Below, piece by piece: positions 27,461-36,584 of a stretch of 64,000 nucleotides of DNA. A model generated the notes under the pieces. The model made no database searches and was not told where the DNA came from. It saw only the letters and a program-made list of their open reading frames with translations. The position numbers were made by a program, and so were the translations under genes. The DNA lies in the NCBI RefSeq assembly GCF_003075045.1, contig NZ_QCZD01000001.1, positions 806,001 through 870,000 on the forward strand, read 5' to 3'. The stretch's first letter is position 1; the number at the start of each line of letters is the position of its first letter. Source of the DNA: Maribacter litoralis (GTDB taxonomy: Bacteria; Bacteroidota; Bacteroidia; Flavobacteriales; Flavobacteriaceae).

Positions 27461-27534
27461 TAAAATTGCAAACTTATAGGCGTATATCATATGATAAATG
27501 TCAGTGAGCTGCCTAAAGATTTCAGATAATTTAG
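27461..27534. promoter_or_regulatory. Shared FNR-like site in a divergent promoter
   Basis: TGATaaatGTCA at 27492-27503. To the right, TAATTTAG starts at 27527, 24 bp beyond the site, for the ATPase gene. To the left, the minus-strand CAATTTTA starts at 27468, also 24 bp away, for the sigma-like gene (its first base deviates from TAnnTTTG). One site can thus serve both directions. Confidence 0.65.
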
Positions 27535-27577
27535 TACTTGATATGCCTTTTACAAATTAATACTGAAAAACAATAAT

Positions 27578-30085
27578 ATGATCAACCCTACCGACTTTGG
27601 AATTACCGGACTCACAGACCAACAGGTTGATGCTTCTAAAGAAAAACACGGCGTAAATTCTTTTAATTACAAGAAAGAAAATAGCTTTTTAAATGCCCTA
27701 AAAAGCATTGCTAAAGAGCCCATGGTTATATTGTTACTCATAGCTTCATCTATATATTTCATAACCGGTAATTATGGTGATGGCGTTTTTTTGGCCTCTG
27801 CCATTGTTCTTGTTGGCTCAATATCGCTATATCAAGATTCTAGAAGTAGAAAGGCTCTAGAAAATCTCGAAAACCTTACCCACCCAAAAAGCAAGGTCAT
27901 ACGTAATGGTGCCGTTGTAGAAATTGATAGCCAAGATATTGTGGTTGGTGATTTTCTTATGGTTGAAGAAGGTACTACCATTTCTGCGGATGGCGTTATA
28001 GTTCACTCAAATGATTTTTCTGTAAATGAATCCATATTAACCGGTGAATCACTTTCTGTATATAAGGACGCCACATGTACAGATAATTTAATTTTTACAG
28101 GAAGTACCGTTGCAAGTGGATTGGCAATTGCTCAAATTACCGCAATTGGCAACTTAACTAAACTGGGGGAAATAGGCAAAAGCCTTGAAAACATCAACCA
28201 AGGAAAAACACCTTTGGAACTGAAGATTTTCAACTTCGTGAAATTCATGTCCATTTTGGGCGGCGTTGTATTTTTACTCGTTTGGGGAATAAATTACCTG
28301 CGTTCTGGTATTGTACTCGACAGTTTACTAAAGGCATTGACCTTAGCCATGAGTATTTTACCTGAAGAAATTCCTGTTGCTTTTACCACTTTTATGGCAT
28401 TAGGCGCATGGCGATTAATGAAAATGGGAATCGTCGTTAAACAGATGAAGACCGTTGAAACCTTAGGAAGTGCAACTGTTATTTGTACGGATAAAACCGG
28501 CACTATTACCCAAAACAAAATGGCGTTAGCCAAACTGTTCACATTAAAAACCGGTACTATAGTTAACACTAAAGATATTTTAGGTGACAATGAAAAAGAG
28601 ATTATCACAACTTCTATGTGGGCAAGTGAACCTATACCATTTGATCCAATGGAAATTGCCATACATAATGCATATAGTTCCTTAACAGATAACGATGAGC
28701 GCCCCAATTATAAAATGGTTCATGAATACCCCTTAGGTGGTAAACCGCCAATGATGACCCATGTTTTCCAGGATGATGAGGGCAACCAAATTATTGCAGC
28801 TAAAGGTGCCCCTGAAGCTATTATAGCAGTAGCGGATCTTAGTACTTCTGAAATTGAAATGATACAAAACATACTTACCGAATTAGGTAAATATGGGTAT
28901 AGAATGCTTGCCGTGGGCATGGCGATATTTGAAGGAAAAAATTACCCAAAAGAACAACAAGATTTTAAATTTGATTTTAAGGGAATTATCGCTTTCTATG
29001 ATCCACCAAAGGAAAATATTTCACAAGTTTTGAAGGACTTTGATAGTGCTGGCATACAGGTGAAACTGGTTACAGGTGATAATGCGAATACCGCTATGGC
29101 AATCGCCAAACAGATTAATTTTAAAGGATATGAAAAATGTATTTCTGGTGATGAGTTAATGCTACTTACCGATGCTGAACTTCAAGAAAAAGTAAAAGAT
29201 ATCAACGTATTCTCTAGAATGTTTCCCGATGCGAAATTGAGAATTGTAAATGCACTAAAAAAGAACAACGAGGTGGTTGCCATGACGGGCGATGGCGTAA
29301 ATGATGGCCCGGCTTTAAAGGCTTCACATATTGGTATTGCAATGGGTAAAAAAGGCACCGAAATTGCCAAACAAGCGGCATCCCTTATTTTGGTTGATGA
29401 TGACCTATCTAGAATGGTAGATGCCGTTGCTATGGGTAGAAAAATATACACCAACTTGAAAAAGGCAATTCAGTATATCATCTCTATACACATACCCATC
29501 ATTCTTACCGTATTTATACCCTTGGCGTTACGGTGGATCTATCCAAATATATTCTCACCCTCCCATGTTATTATCTTAGAATTAATTATGGGACCTACCT
29601 GTTCTATCATTTTTGAAAACGAACCTATGGAGAAGAATTTAATGATCAAGAAACCTAGACCTTTTTCAACTACTTTTTTCAACTATAAAGAGCTAACTAC
29701 TAGCGTTATACAGGGTTTAGCAATAACTATAGGTGCATTAGTAATTTATCAATATACAGTGGCTGTTGGGTTCTCTGAGAATACGACTAGAACTATGGTT
29801 TTTACGGTGTTAATAGTAGCCAATATCTTTTTGACTTTGGTCAATCGTTCTTTCTATTATTCTATTTTCACCACCTTGAAATACAAGAATAATTTGGTTC
29901 CGCTAATTATAGGTTTAACGATTATTCTTTCCTTAGCGATAATTTATATACCTGTGTTAGCCAACTTTTTTGAATTTGAAAGTCTAACGCTATCTCAGTT
30001 AGGTTTGACCATTCTAATAGGTGCCATCTCCGTTCTTTGGTACGAATTTGTAAAAGCAGCAAAACGCGCTAAGAAAAAAGGATAA
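27578..30085 (+). CDS. P-type cation-transporting ATPase
   Basis: 835 residues, full length for P2-type ATPases. A-domain TGES (LTGESLSVY, about residue 150), membrane motif PEEIP near residue 265-270, phosphorylated Asp305 in DKTGT, and the hinge TGDGVNDGP near 570. The last six hydrophobic segments match the P2 topology. Transported ion is not evident; the PEEIP motif differs from the CPx of heavy-metal pumps and from the PEGLP of Ca2+ pumps, so Ca2+, Mg2+ or H+ is open. It lies divergent from the sigma-like gene and behind the FNR-like site at 27492. Confidence 0.9.
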   Translation: MINPTDFGITGLTDQQVDASKEKHGVNSFNYKKENSFLNALKSIAKEPMVILLLIASSIYFITGNYGDGVFLASAIVLVGSISLYQDSRSRKALENLENLTHPKSKVIRNGAVVEIDSQDIVVGDFLMVEEGTTISADGVIVHSNDFSVNESILTGESLSVYKDATCTDNLIFTGSTVASGLAIAQITAIGNLTKLGEIGKSLENINQGKTPLELKIFNFVKFMSILGGVVFLLVWGINYLRSGIVLDSLLKALTLAMSILPEEIPVAFTTFMALGAWRLMKMGIVVKQMKTVETLGSATVICTDKTGTITQNKMALAKLFTLKTGTIVNTKDILGDNEKEIITTSMWASEPIPFDPMEIAIHNAYSSLTDNDERPNYKMVHEYPLGGKPPMMTHVFQDDEGNQIIAAKGAPEAIIAVADLSTSEIEMIQNILTELGKYGYRMLAVGMAIFEGKNYPKEQQDFKFDFKGIIAFYDPPKENISQVLKDFDSAGIQVKLVTGDNANTAMAIAKQINFKGYEKCISGDELMLLTDAELQEKVKDINVFSRMFPDAKLRIVNALKKNNEVVAMTGDGVNDGPALKASHIGIAMGKKGTEIAKQAASLILVDDDLSRMVDAVAMGRKIYTNLKKAIQYIISIHIPIILTVFIPLALRWIYPNIFSPSHVIILELIMGPTCSIIFENEPMEKNLMIKKPRPFSTTFFNYKELTTSVIQGLAITIGALVIYQYTVAVGFSENTTRTMVFTVLIVANIFLTLVNRSFYYSIFTTLKYKNNLVPLIIGLTIILSLAIIYIPVLANFFEFESLTLSQLGLTILIGAISVLWYEFVKAAKRAKKKG

Positions 30086-30739
30086 TTAAAGCTTTTGACC
30101 ATATGCTAGATCGCCGGCATCGCCTATACCAGGTATTATGTAACCACGAGCATTCAGTTCTGGATCTACTGCGGCAATCCATAAATGAGTCTGAGCCGGG
30201 AAAACGCTTTGTACAAAGTCAATACCCTGTTGCGAGCCAATAACAGAAACAATATGAATTTGTTTGGGTGTGCCATGGTCTTTTAAACCCTTTAACACAT
30301 TTTCCAAAGTTCTACCTGTAGCTAACATGGGGTCTGTTAACACCAATACTTTGCCTTCTAGAGAAGGTGCCGCAAAATAGTCGACCACGACTTCAAAATC
30401 ATCTTCGTCGTTTTCATGTTTACGGTAGGCAGATATAAACGCGTTTTCAGCCGCATCAAAATAATTTAAAAGCCCTTGATGCAATGGTAAACCTGCTCTT
30501 AAAATAGAGCATATAACTACTTGATCTTGACTTAAACGCATAGATTTATTACCAAGCGGAGTTTCTATATTTTTAGAACTATATAGCAACTCTTTACTGA
30601 ACTCATAACCGAGTACCTCTCCTATACGCTCTATATTTCTACGAAATCGCATAGGGTCTTTTTGAATCTGCACATCGCGTATTTCCGAAATAAACTGATT
30701 GAGAACTGAATTTTGGTCTCCTAAATTATGAATGGTCAT
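30086..30739 (-). CDS. upp: Uracil phosphoribosyltransferase
   Basis: 217 residues. It converts uracil and PRPP to UMP (pyrimidine salvage, cytosol). The PRPP loop is seen in VLVLTDPMLATGRTL and the uracil-binding C-terminus in GYIIPGIGDAGDLAYG. The convergent neighbour ends at the base before it, so the two genes abut at their 3' ends. It has no FNR-like site and looks like a housekeeping gene embedded in the cluster. Confidence 0.95.
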   Translation of the reverse strand: MTIHNLGDQNSVLNQFISEIRDVQIQKDPMRFRRNIERIGEVLGYEFSKELLYSSKNIETPLGNKSMRLSQDQVVICSILRAGLPLHQGLLNYFDAAENAFISAYRKHENDEDDFEVVVDYFAAPSLEGKVLVLTDPMLATGRTLENVLKGLKDHGTPKQIHIVSVIGSQQGIDFVQSVFPAQTHLWIAAVDPELNARGYIIPGIGDAGDLAYGQKL

Positions 30740-30780
30740 AAGTGCTATATTTTAATTCTAAGGTACTGCTTTCAAAAATA

Positions 30781-30822
30781 AAACTTGACAGTTTAAATGT
30801 GATCATTTATACTATCAAGTTT
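30781..30822 (-). terminator. Terminator after the SDR gene
   Basis: Inverted repeat of 12 bp with one mismatch (AAACTTGACAGT at 30781-30792, ACTATCAAGTTT at 30811-30822). On the minus strand the second arm is followed by TATTTTTG. It separates the SDR gene from upp. Confidence 0.6.
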
Positions 30823-30847
30823 ATAAAAAATTAAGATTTACCAAAAC

Positions 30848-31609
30848 CTAGGCATATATCATACCTCCATCAATAAGATGTGTGCAACCCGTAATATATT
30901 TACTCTCATCTGATGCCAGAAACAAAGCAAGTTCAGCTACTTCTATTGAGGTGGCATATCGACCAAAAGGTACTGTAGCCGTAAAACCATCTTTAACAGC
31001 AGTGGGACTATCAGGAGACATATCACTTTCAATTCTTCGCATCATTTCATTATCCACAGGACCTGGATGAATAGTATTGACCCTTATATTTCTAGATGCA
31101 TTTTCTGCAGCCGCAACTCGCATTATACCTACTACGGCATGCTTCGTAGCTACATATGCGCCCAAACCTGCAAATCCTTTTAAACCTGCGACAGATGATG
31201 TAATTATAACGCTACCGCCCTCTTCCATTTTTGGGACAATATATTGACAGCCCAACCAAACACCTTTTAAGTTTACCGCAACTACCTTGTCAAACACTTC
31301 TTCCGGATATTCTGAAATTGGGCTTGAAGTGCCTTCTATACCTGCATTGGCAAAGAAAATATCGATTTTACCAAAAGTCTCTAAAGCATGGTTTAAAAAC
31401 CGTATAGTATCTTCCTTCTTAGAAACATCAGCTCTATAGTAAGATACATTATTATTAATGAGTTTAGTACGTGCTTCAATTATGGCCTCTTCATTATTAT
31501 CTACCAAAACCACTTTCGCACCTTGTGCCAAGAATAGATTTGCCGATGCCATACCAATGCCACCCGTACCTCCTGTTATTACTACTACTTTACCTTTTAA
31601 TCTGTTCAT
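30848..31609 (-). CDS. Short-chain dehydrogenase/reductase
   Basis: 253 residues, classical SDR length. NAD(P) motif TGGTGGIG near residue 12-19, NAG at about 89-91, and the catalytic YxxxK in YVATK near residue 152-156 with the preceding Ser. Closest to glucose/ribitol dehydrogenase-like or 3-oxoacyl-ACP reductase-like SDRs; the substrate cannot be told. The gene is preceded on the minus strand by an FNR-like site with a -7 element at the cluster spacing. Confidence 0.9.
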   Translation of the reverse strand: MNRLKGKVVVITGGTGGIGMASANLFLAQGAKVVLVDNNEEAIIEARTKLINNNVSYYRADVSKKEDTIRFLNHALETFGKIDIFFANAGIEGTSSPISEYPEEVFDKVVAVNLKGVWLGCQYIVPKMEEGGSVIITSSVAGLKGFAGLGAYVATKHAVVGIMRVAAAENASRNIRVNTIHPGPVDNEMMRRIESDMSPDSPTAVKDGFTATVPFGRYATSIEVAELALFLASDESKYITGCTHLIDGGMIYA

Positions 31610-31648
31610 CTTTACATATTTTTTTATTGTAGAATCACCATTCTTTTA

Positions 31649-31691
31649 TAAATGTAAATTGTTGAACAATAATATTCTATGACGAATATCA
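31649..31691 (-). promoter_or_regulatory. FNR-like site and -7 element of the SDR gene
   Basis: TGACgaatATCA at 31680-31691. On the minus strand TACATTTA starts at 31656, 24 bp beyond the site, and the ATG is at 31609. The neighbouring + promoter has its own copy 60 bp to the right. Confidence 0.72.
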
Positions 31692-31750
31692 GCAATCGAC
31701 AGGATCTAGTTTTTCTTCTATTAAATTACTTGCATTTCAGGTTTAGCTCA

Positions 31751-31793
31751 TGATATTTATCATAGGATTTTTTTATGCACTCCTTTACTTTTA
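31751..31793 (+). promoter_or_regulatory. FNR-like site and -7 element of the first Usp operon
   Basis: Perfect TGATatttATCA at 31751-31762, with TACTTTTA at 31786-31793 starting 24 bp beyond its end. The ATG of the first Usp gene is at 31816. Serves probably three Usp genes (31816-34393), since the next ones have short gaps and no further site. Confidence 0.78.
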
Positions 31794-31815
31794 AATCATC
31801 AATAAAAGATAAGCC

Positions 31816-32661
31816 ATGAAAAATATTCTCATACCCACTGACTTCTCTAACAATGCCGATCACGCCATCTCGTATGCGTTGAACATATTTAAATGCGAAC
31901 GCGCAAATTTTTACTTTTTACATGCATATGCCGATGAAGTTTACGGACCATATCATAAAGTAGATCCAGAAACTTTTGAAGAGCAGAAGAAGATTATTGC
32001 TGATGATTCTGAGAACAAACTGAACAAGCTTGTGACCGAAACCCAAACTAAAACGCATAACCCTTTACATAAATATGAAGCAGTACCCGCTTTTGAATCT
32101 TTGGTAGATGCCTTGAACAACTTTGCCGATCTAAAAAATATAGATCTTATAATAATGGGAACCAAAGGTAATACCGCCAGCTCTAAAATAACTTTTGGCA
32201 GCAACACCGTACAAGTTTTCAAATATGTAAAATGCCCCGTATTGGCAGTCCCTGACGAATATGATTATAGCCAACCTAAGAAAATACTTTTTCCCAGTAA
32301 CTACATGATACCGTACAAACGAAGAGAATTGAAGTTGCTGGATATTTTAGCGGGAGAGTTTAAGGCTGAAGTTCATAGCCTGTATATTTCTGATTTTGTT
32401 GATTTGAGCCATAGGCAGTTGGACAATAAGAAGTTCTTGGAAGAATCTCTACCACACGCCAGGTTATCATTTGTAACCATAGGTGTAGAAAATAGGGCTA
32501 AAGCCATCTCAACATACATTGCCGATTATAATATGGACCTTTTGGTTATGGTAAATTCAAGACACTCCTTTCTTGAAGATATGCTTTATAAATCCACTAT
32601 TGATGAAATCGGTCTTTCGTCTACCATACCATTTTTGGTCATGCAAAACCTTTCTCGATAA
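31816..32661 (+). CDS. Universal stress protein, two Usp domains (first of six)
   Basis: 281 residues, two tandem Usp folds (about 1-145 and 150-281). The N-domain retains the nucleotide-binding pattern G-2x-G-9x-G(S/T) in IMGTKGNTASSKITFGSNT; the C-domain lacks it and keeps the ending FLEDMLYKSTIDEIG...PFLVM. Starts MKNILIPTDFS, typical of Usp. It is the first gene of a three-Usp operon behind an FNR-like site. Usp proteins help cells survive growth arrest or oxygen limitation; its ligand is not shown. Confidence 0.92.
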   Translation: MKNILIPTDFSNNADHAISYALNIFKCERANFYFLHAYADEVYGPYHKVDPETFEEQKKIIADDSENKLNKLVTETQTKTHNPLHKYEAVPAFESLVDALNNFADLKNIDLIIMGTKGNTASSKITFGSNTVQVFKYVKCPVLAVPDEYDYSQPKKILFPSNYMIPYKRRELKLLDILAGEFKAEVHSLYISDFVDLSHRQLDNKKFLEESLPHARLSFVTIGVENRAKAISTYIADYNMDLLVMVNSRHSFLEDMLYKSTIDEIGLSSTIPFLVMQNLSR

Positions 32662-32677
32662 CTAAACTTCTATTGCT

Positions 32678-33520
32678 ATGAAAAAGATATTGATTACAAC
32701 AGATTTCTCGGATAATGCATGGAACGCTGTTTTTACGGCATTAAAAATATATGCAGAAATAAATTGTCATTTTTACCTACTACATGCTTATGAGCCTACT
32801 CCACTAAATTTAATGGGTTCTAAAAGTCAGCAAAGACTTGGTGTAATCTATGATTCGCTTTCAAAATATTCGGCACAAGAGTTAAATGAAACCAATACTT
32901 ACCTTAAAGCACATCATAATAATCCAAAGCATCAATTTACCACAATATCAAAACCGGGAAACCTTGAAGATTCCGTAGCATCAGTTATCTTCAAAAATGA
33001 TATAGATTTATTGATTATGGGTACCCAAGGGGCTACAGGTGCCAAAGAAATATTCTTAGGCAGTAATACGGTAAAAGTATTGAACCAAATAAAAAATATT
33101 CCCATTATTGCAGTACCTACTGGGTATAATTTTCAAAGTTTGAAGTCCATACTTTTCGCCACCGATTTTAGTGATTCTTACAAGAAAAACCTATTTGACC
33201 CCATTATTGAACTTAGCAAAATTTGGAATGCCAGTATTGAAGTAGTTCATGTAGCTGTAGATTTTTATTTGAACGACCACCAAGATGCCCATAAAGAAGT
33301 TTTAAAGGAACGGTTATCTGGGTTTGATATTGAATTTAAGAACATACCTTTTGAAATCAATACTTCTAAGAGTATTGACTTGTATGCCAAAGACAAAGAG
33401 TCAAGCTTCTTAAGCATTCTAAGACATCAGCATACTTTTTGGGAGAAAGTTATTGGTGAGGCTGTTGTAAAAAAGATAGCTTTTCATTCAAAAATACCCG
33501 TCCTGTTCCTACCCCAATAG
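32678..33520 (+). CDS. Universal stress protein, two Usp domains (second of six)
   Basis: 280 residues with the start MKKILITTDFSDNAWNA. The N-domain motif is GTQGATGAKEIFLGSNT; the C-domain is degenerate and ends FWEKVIGEAVVKKIAFH...PVLFLPQ. It lies 16 bp after the previous gene with no promoter or terminator between, so it is co-transcribed with it. Sequence divergence from its neighbours is marked outside the motifs, which suggests an old duplication. Confidence 0.92.
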   Translation: MKKILITTDFSDNAWNAVFTALKIYAEINCHFYLLHAYEPTPLNLMGSKSQQRLGVIYDSLSKYSAQELNETNTYLKAHHNNPKHQFTTISKPGNLEDSVASVIFKNDIDLLIMGTQGATGAKEIFLGSNTVKVLNQIKNIPIIAVPTGYNFQSLKSILFATDFSDSYKKNLFDPIIELSKIWNASIEVVHVAVDFYLNDHQDAHKEVLKERLSGFDIEFKNIPFEINTSKSIDLYAKDKESSFLSILRHQHTFWEKVIGEAVVKKIAFHSKIPVLFLPQ

Positions 33521-33553
33521 TATCGCATCTTTTCTAATATCTAATCCATTACA

Positions 33554-34393
33554 ATGAAAAATATCTTAATACCTACAGATTTCTCTGACAATGCCTGGAA
33601 TGCATTAGTTTACGGAATTTCTTTCTTTAAAAAGACACACTGTACATTTCATATAGTACACATAAATTCTATTAACACCAATGCCAGCGGAGAAGCTGCT
33701 ATGTACGTATCTCCAGATATTTTAGAAAAAACGATACTGGCAGAAAGTAAAGAAAAACTTAAGGCTCTCAGTAAAAAAATTGAACAGCTACCATTAAACG
33801 TTAAGCACGAATTTCACTTTAAAGCTATTTATGGCTTTTTCACAGATCAGCTTAAAGAGTTCGTTAAAAAAAAGAATATTGACCTTATCATAATGGGTAC
33901 AAAAGGAGCTTCTGGTCTAAAATCTGTTTCTATAGGTAGTAATACAGGTAATGTTATAACCAAAGTGCCCTGTACACTAATGGCCGTACCAGAAGATGCT
34001 ACCTATGAGAAAATTGAAGAAATTGGCTTTCCGTCTGATTTAAATTTATTCTATGATGTAAGAATACTAGATATCATTAAAAATATCATTCTCTTGAAAA
34101 AATCTGCTTTGAGATTGTTATATGTTTCTAGTAGAGGGGAAGAACTAAATGCCAATCAAATAAAAATAAAAAACTTATTACTTGATTATTATAAAGAAAC
34201 GGAATGTACTTTTCATGAAGTTACCGGCAAGCATATAGATGAGTCCGTTCAATGTTTTACAGAAAGTAGAAATCTAGATATGTTGATAATGGTCGCCAAA
34301 AACATTAATTTTCTAGAACGAATTCTATTTAGACCAACAGTTGAAAAAATTAGTTACCATACCAAAGTGCCATTTCTGGTTATACATGAGTAA
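33554..34393 (+). CDS. Universal stress protein, two Usp domains (third of six)
   Basis: 279 residues, start MKNILIPTDFSDNAWNALVYG. The N-domain motif is GTKGASGLKSVSIGSNT; the C-domain ends NFLERILFRPTVEKISYHT...PFLVI. It is the last gene of the first Usp operon and ends 27 bp from the convergent thioredoxin gene. No strong hairpin was found in that gap. Confidence 0.92.
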   Translation: MKNILIPTDFSDNAWNALVYGISFFKKTHCTFHIVHINSINTNASGEAAMYVSPDILEKTILAESKEKLKALSKKIEQLPLNVKHEFHFKAIYGFFTDQLKEFVKKKNIDLIIMGTKGASGLKSVSIGSNTGNVITKVPCTLMAVPEDATYEKIEEIGFPSDLNLFYDVRILDIIKNIILLKKSALRLLYVSSRGEELNANQIKIKNLLLDYYKETECTFHEVTGKHIDESVQCFTESRNLDMLIMVAKNINFLERILFRPTVEKISYHTKVPFLVIHE

Positions 34394-34420
34394 CAGAGAA
34401 GGTTTTATAGCAGAAAAACT

Positions 34421-34720
34421 TTAACGATGTTCATTTATTGCCAATCTAATATCTTCAATGGGCATAACACCTGTATGCCTCCACAAGGGTAAACCGTTCT
34501 TAAATAATACCAAGGTAGGTACGCCCTTAATTTTATATTTTTTTACGATTGCCTTTTCTTCCTCTACATCTAATTCAAGACTATTGATCGCTGTTGCCCC
34601 TTCTTCTACTATTTTCTCCACTGTTGGTCTCATAAGTTTACAGGGCACACACCAAGATGTATAAAAATACACCAATGTGGGATTTTCCGAGGCTATGGTC
34701 TTTTTAAAAAGCTTTCTCAT
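34421..34720 (-). CDS. Thioredoxin-like protein
   Basis: 99 residues, a minimal thioredoxin fold. The redox motif is WCVPC (Cys24 and Cys27) instead of WCGPC, and the cis-Pro lies in GVPTLVLF. Cytosolic. It is divergent from the fourth Usp gene and shares the intergenic FNR-like site at 34771. Probably a disulfide reductase of the stress regulon; the partner is unknown. Confidence 0.88.
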   Translation of the reverse strand: MRKLFKKTIASENPTLVYFYTSWCVPCKLMRPTVEKIVEEGATAINSLELDVEEEKAIVKKYKIKGVPTLVLFKNGLPLWRHTGVMPIEDIRLAINEHR

Positions 34721-34739
34721 TACACACTAGTTTTATACT

Positions 34740-34813
34740 ATATAATAACCAATTAAATACTTTTCAATACTGACGAATATCATACTATAATCTACCTAAT
34801 GAAGGTACCTTTA
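34740..34813. promoter_or_regulatory. Shared FNR-like site between thioredoxin and Usp genes
   Basis: TGACgaatATCA at 34771-34782. To the right TACCTTTA at 34806-34813 starts 24 bp beyond it for the Usp gene at 34834. To the left the minus strand at 34747-34740 reads TATTATAT, a poor -7 match, so control of the thioredoxin gene is less certain. Confidence 0.7.
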
Positions 34814-34833
34814 TTATATTAAATTATAGTATT

Positions 34834-35667
34834 ATGACACGTATTTTACTACCTACAGATTTTTCTGAAAACGCATTGACCGCTATACGCTATGCTCTTA
34901 CACTATACAAAGATCTTAAATGCACATTTTTTCTATTGAACAGTTACATGCCGCCGGTATACCACACGGAGTATTTAATGGGTAGTCCGGCGCAAATTGG
35001 TCTTGGAGATATTGTACAGCAGAACTCACAAGACAATCTTAAAAACCTTAAAGAGAAATTATTAAAAGAATTTGATAATCCTTTACATACATTTATTACC
35101 CATTCTGCACTAAATGTTCTTTCTAGCGAGGTAAGCAGAACGGTAGAGGCTGAAGATATTGATATCGTTGTTATGGGTACCCAGGGCGCTACTGGTGCTA
35201 AAGAAATATTATTGGGCACCAATACGGTTCATGTCATCAAAAATTCTAAATGCCCCGTTTTGGTCATTCCTTCAAAATTTGAATATGAAGCTCCAGAACA
35301 AATACTTTTTCCTAATGATTATGAAGTATCACTAGATAAAAACAGCCTGTCTCAGCTTTTAAAAATTGTAAATTCTCATATATCTCAAGTTAACGTAATG
35401 CATGTTTATACAGGCGATGACCTAACTACGGTTCAACAAAAAAATAAAGAAAAATTAGCCCAAGTATTATCAAAAAATGCATTTTTTCATGAAGTATCCA
35501 GCAATGAAATTATCGCTGCAATCAACGAATTTCAAGTAAAGCAAAAAATAAACTTATTAGTCATGGTACAAAACAAGCATACCTTTTTGGAACGTTTGTT
35601 TATTGAGCCTGTAATCAAGAAAATTGGATTTCATGTTACTGTTCCATTCCTTATAATTCCACAATAA
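34834..35667 (+). CDS. Universal stress protein, two Usp domains (fourth of six)
   Basis: 277 residues, start MTRILLPTDFSENALTAIRYA. N-domain motif GTQGATGAKEILLGTNT; the C-domain ends FLERLFIEPVIKKIGFH...PFLII. First gene of a second Usp operon, driven by the FNR-like site at 34771. It is followed after 4 bp by the fifth Usp gene. Confidence 0.92.
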   Translation: MTRILLPTDFSENALTAIRYALTLYKDLKCTFFLLNSYMPPVYHTEYLMGSPAQIGLGDIVQQNSQDNLKNLKEKLLKEFDNPLHTFITHSALNVLSSEVSRTVEAEDIDIVVMGTQGATGAKEILLGTNTVHVIKNSKCPVLVIPSKFEYEAPEQILFPNDYEVSLDKNSLSQLLKIVNSHISQVNVMHVYTGDDLTTVQQKNKEKLAQVLSKNAFFHEVSSNEIIAAINEFQVKQKINLLVMVQNKHTFLERLFIEPVIKKIGFHVTVPFLIIPQ

Positions 35668-35671
35668 AATT

Positions 35672-36520
35672 ATGAATATCAAAAATATACTTGTCGCAAC
35701 AGATTTTTCGAATGAAGCCTATAACGCGCTTTTTTATGCTACCCAGATTTTTGCGTCAACAGCATGCACATTTCATATAGTTCATGCCTATGATGATATA
35801 ATTTTGAGTGCAAAAAACGCGCTATTTACAGGTAAGAAAGAGATGGAGCATTTACAAAACCAATCTCAAGAAAACTTGACGAAAACAGCACATAAAATTG
35901 TACTTGACACCGGTAATGAAATACACAAATTCAATACCATTTCTAGTAATGGTAGTCTTGCCAGTGTAATATCCAAAACGATAGATACTCATGATATTGA
36001 TTTGGTAGTTATGGGTAACAAAGGTAAAACGGGCGCCAAAGAATTATTTATGGGCAGCAATACCATTCAAATTGCCAATACTATTACTACATGTCCCATT
36101 CTGGCCATACCTAGAGAGATTGCCTTTAAACCTATTGAAGAAATCGCTTTTGTTACCGATTATAAAAAAGGATGTACTAAAAATTCGATTTCTATGCTGT
36201 TAGATATCGCGTCAATTTCAGATGCTTCAGTTGCAGTTCTGCATATTAATGAAGAGGAATTAATGACTTCTAAACAGGTATCCAATCAAAAACTATTAGA
36301 TAAATGTTTAGGGCAAATGCCGCATAGTTATGATGAAATTTGGAACTATGCCGATAAAGCGAATGTCATTCAAGATTTCATAGCTGAAAGAGAAATCAAC
36401 ATGTTGGCAATGGCGTATCATAGAAGAAAATTCTTTGAACGTTTTTTACATGAGCCCGTAATTATGGATTTAAGTATCTATGCCACTATTCCGTTTCTGA
36501 TTCTACCTGTACAAGACTGA
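35672..36520 (+). CDS. Universal stress protein, two Usp domains (fifth of six)
   Basis: 282 residues, start MNIKNILVATDFSNEAYNA. N-domain motif GNKGKTGAKELFMGSNT (Asn in place of Thr after the first Gly); the C-domain ends FFERFLHEPVIMDLS...PFLIL. It overlaps no gene, but its TGA stop (36518-36520) is the first three bases of the next FNR-like site. Probably co-transcribed with the gene before it. Confidence 0.92.
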   Translation: MNIKNILVATDFSNEAYNALFYATQIFASTACTFHIVHAYDDIILSAKNALFTGKKEMEHLQNQSQENLTKTAHKIVLDTGNEIHKFNTISSNGSLASVISKTIDTHDIDLVVMGNKGKTGAKELFMGSNTIQIANTITTCPILAIPREIAFKPIEEIAFVTDYKKGCTKNSISMLLDIASISDASVAVLHINEEELMTSKQVSNQKLLDKCLGQMPHSYDEIWNYADKANVIQDFIAEREINMLAMAYHRRKFFERFLHEPVIMDLSIYATIPFLILPVQD

Positions 36521-36560
36521 TATTTATCATAGTGATTGAGTTAACTGGACAATATATTTA
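36518..36560 (+). promoter_or_regulatory. FNR-like site overlapping the stop codon of the fifth Usp gene
   Basis: TGATatttATCA at 36518-36529, identical to the core at 31751. TATATTTA at 36553-36560 begins 24 bp beyond its end, and the ATG is at 36585. The sixth Usp gene therefore has its own promoter. Confidence 0.76.
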
Positions 36561-36584
36561 TAGAACAATCTAAATCATTTAACA

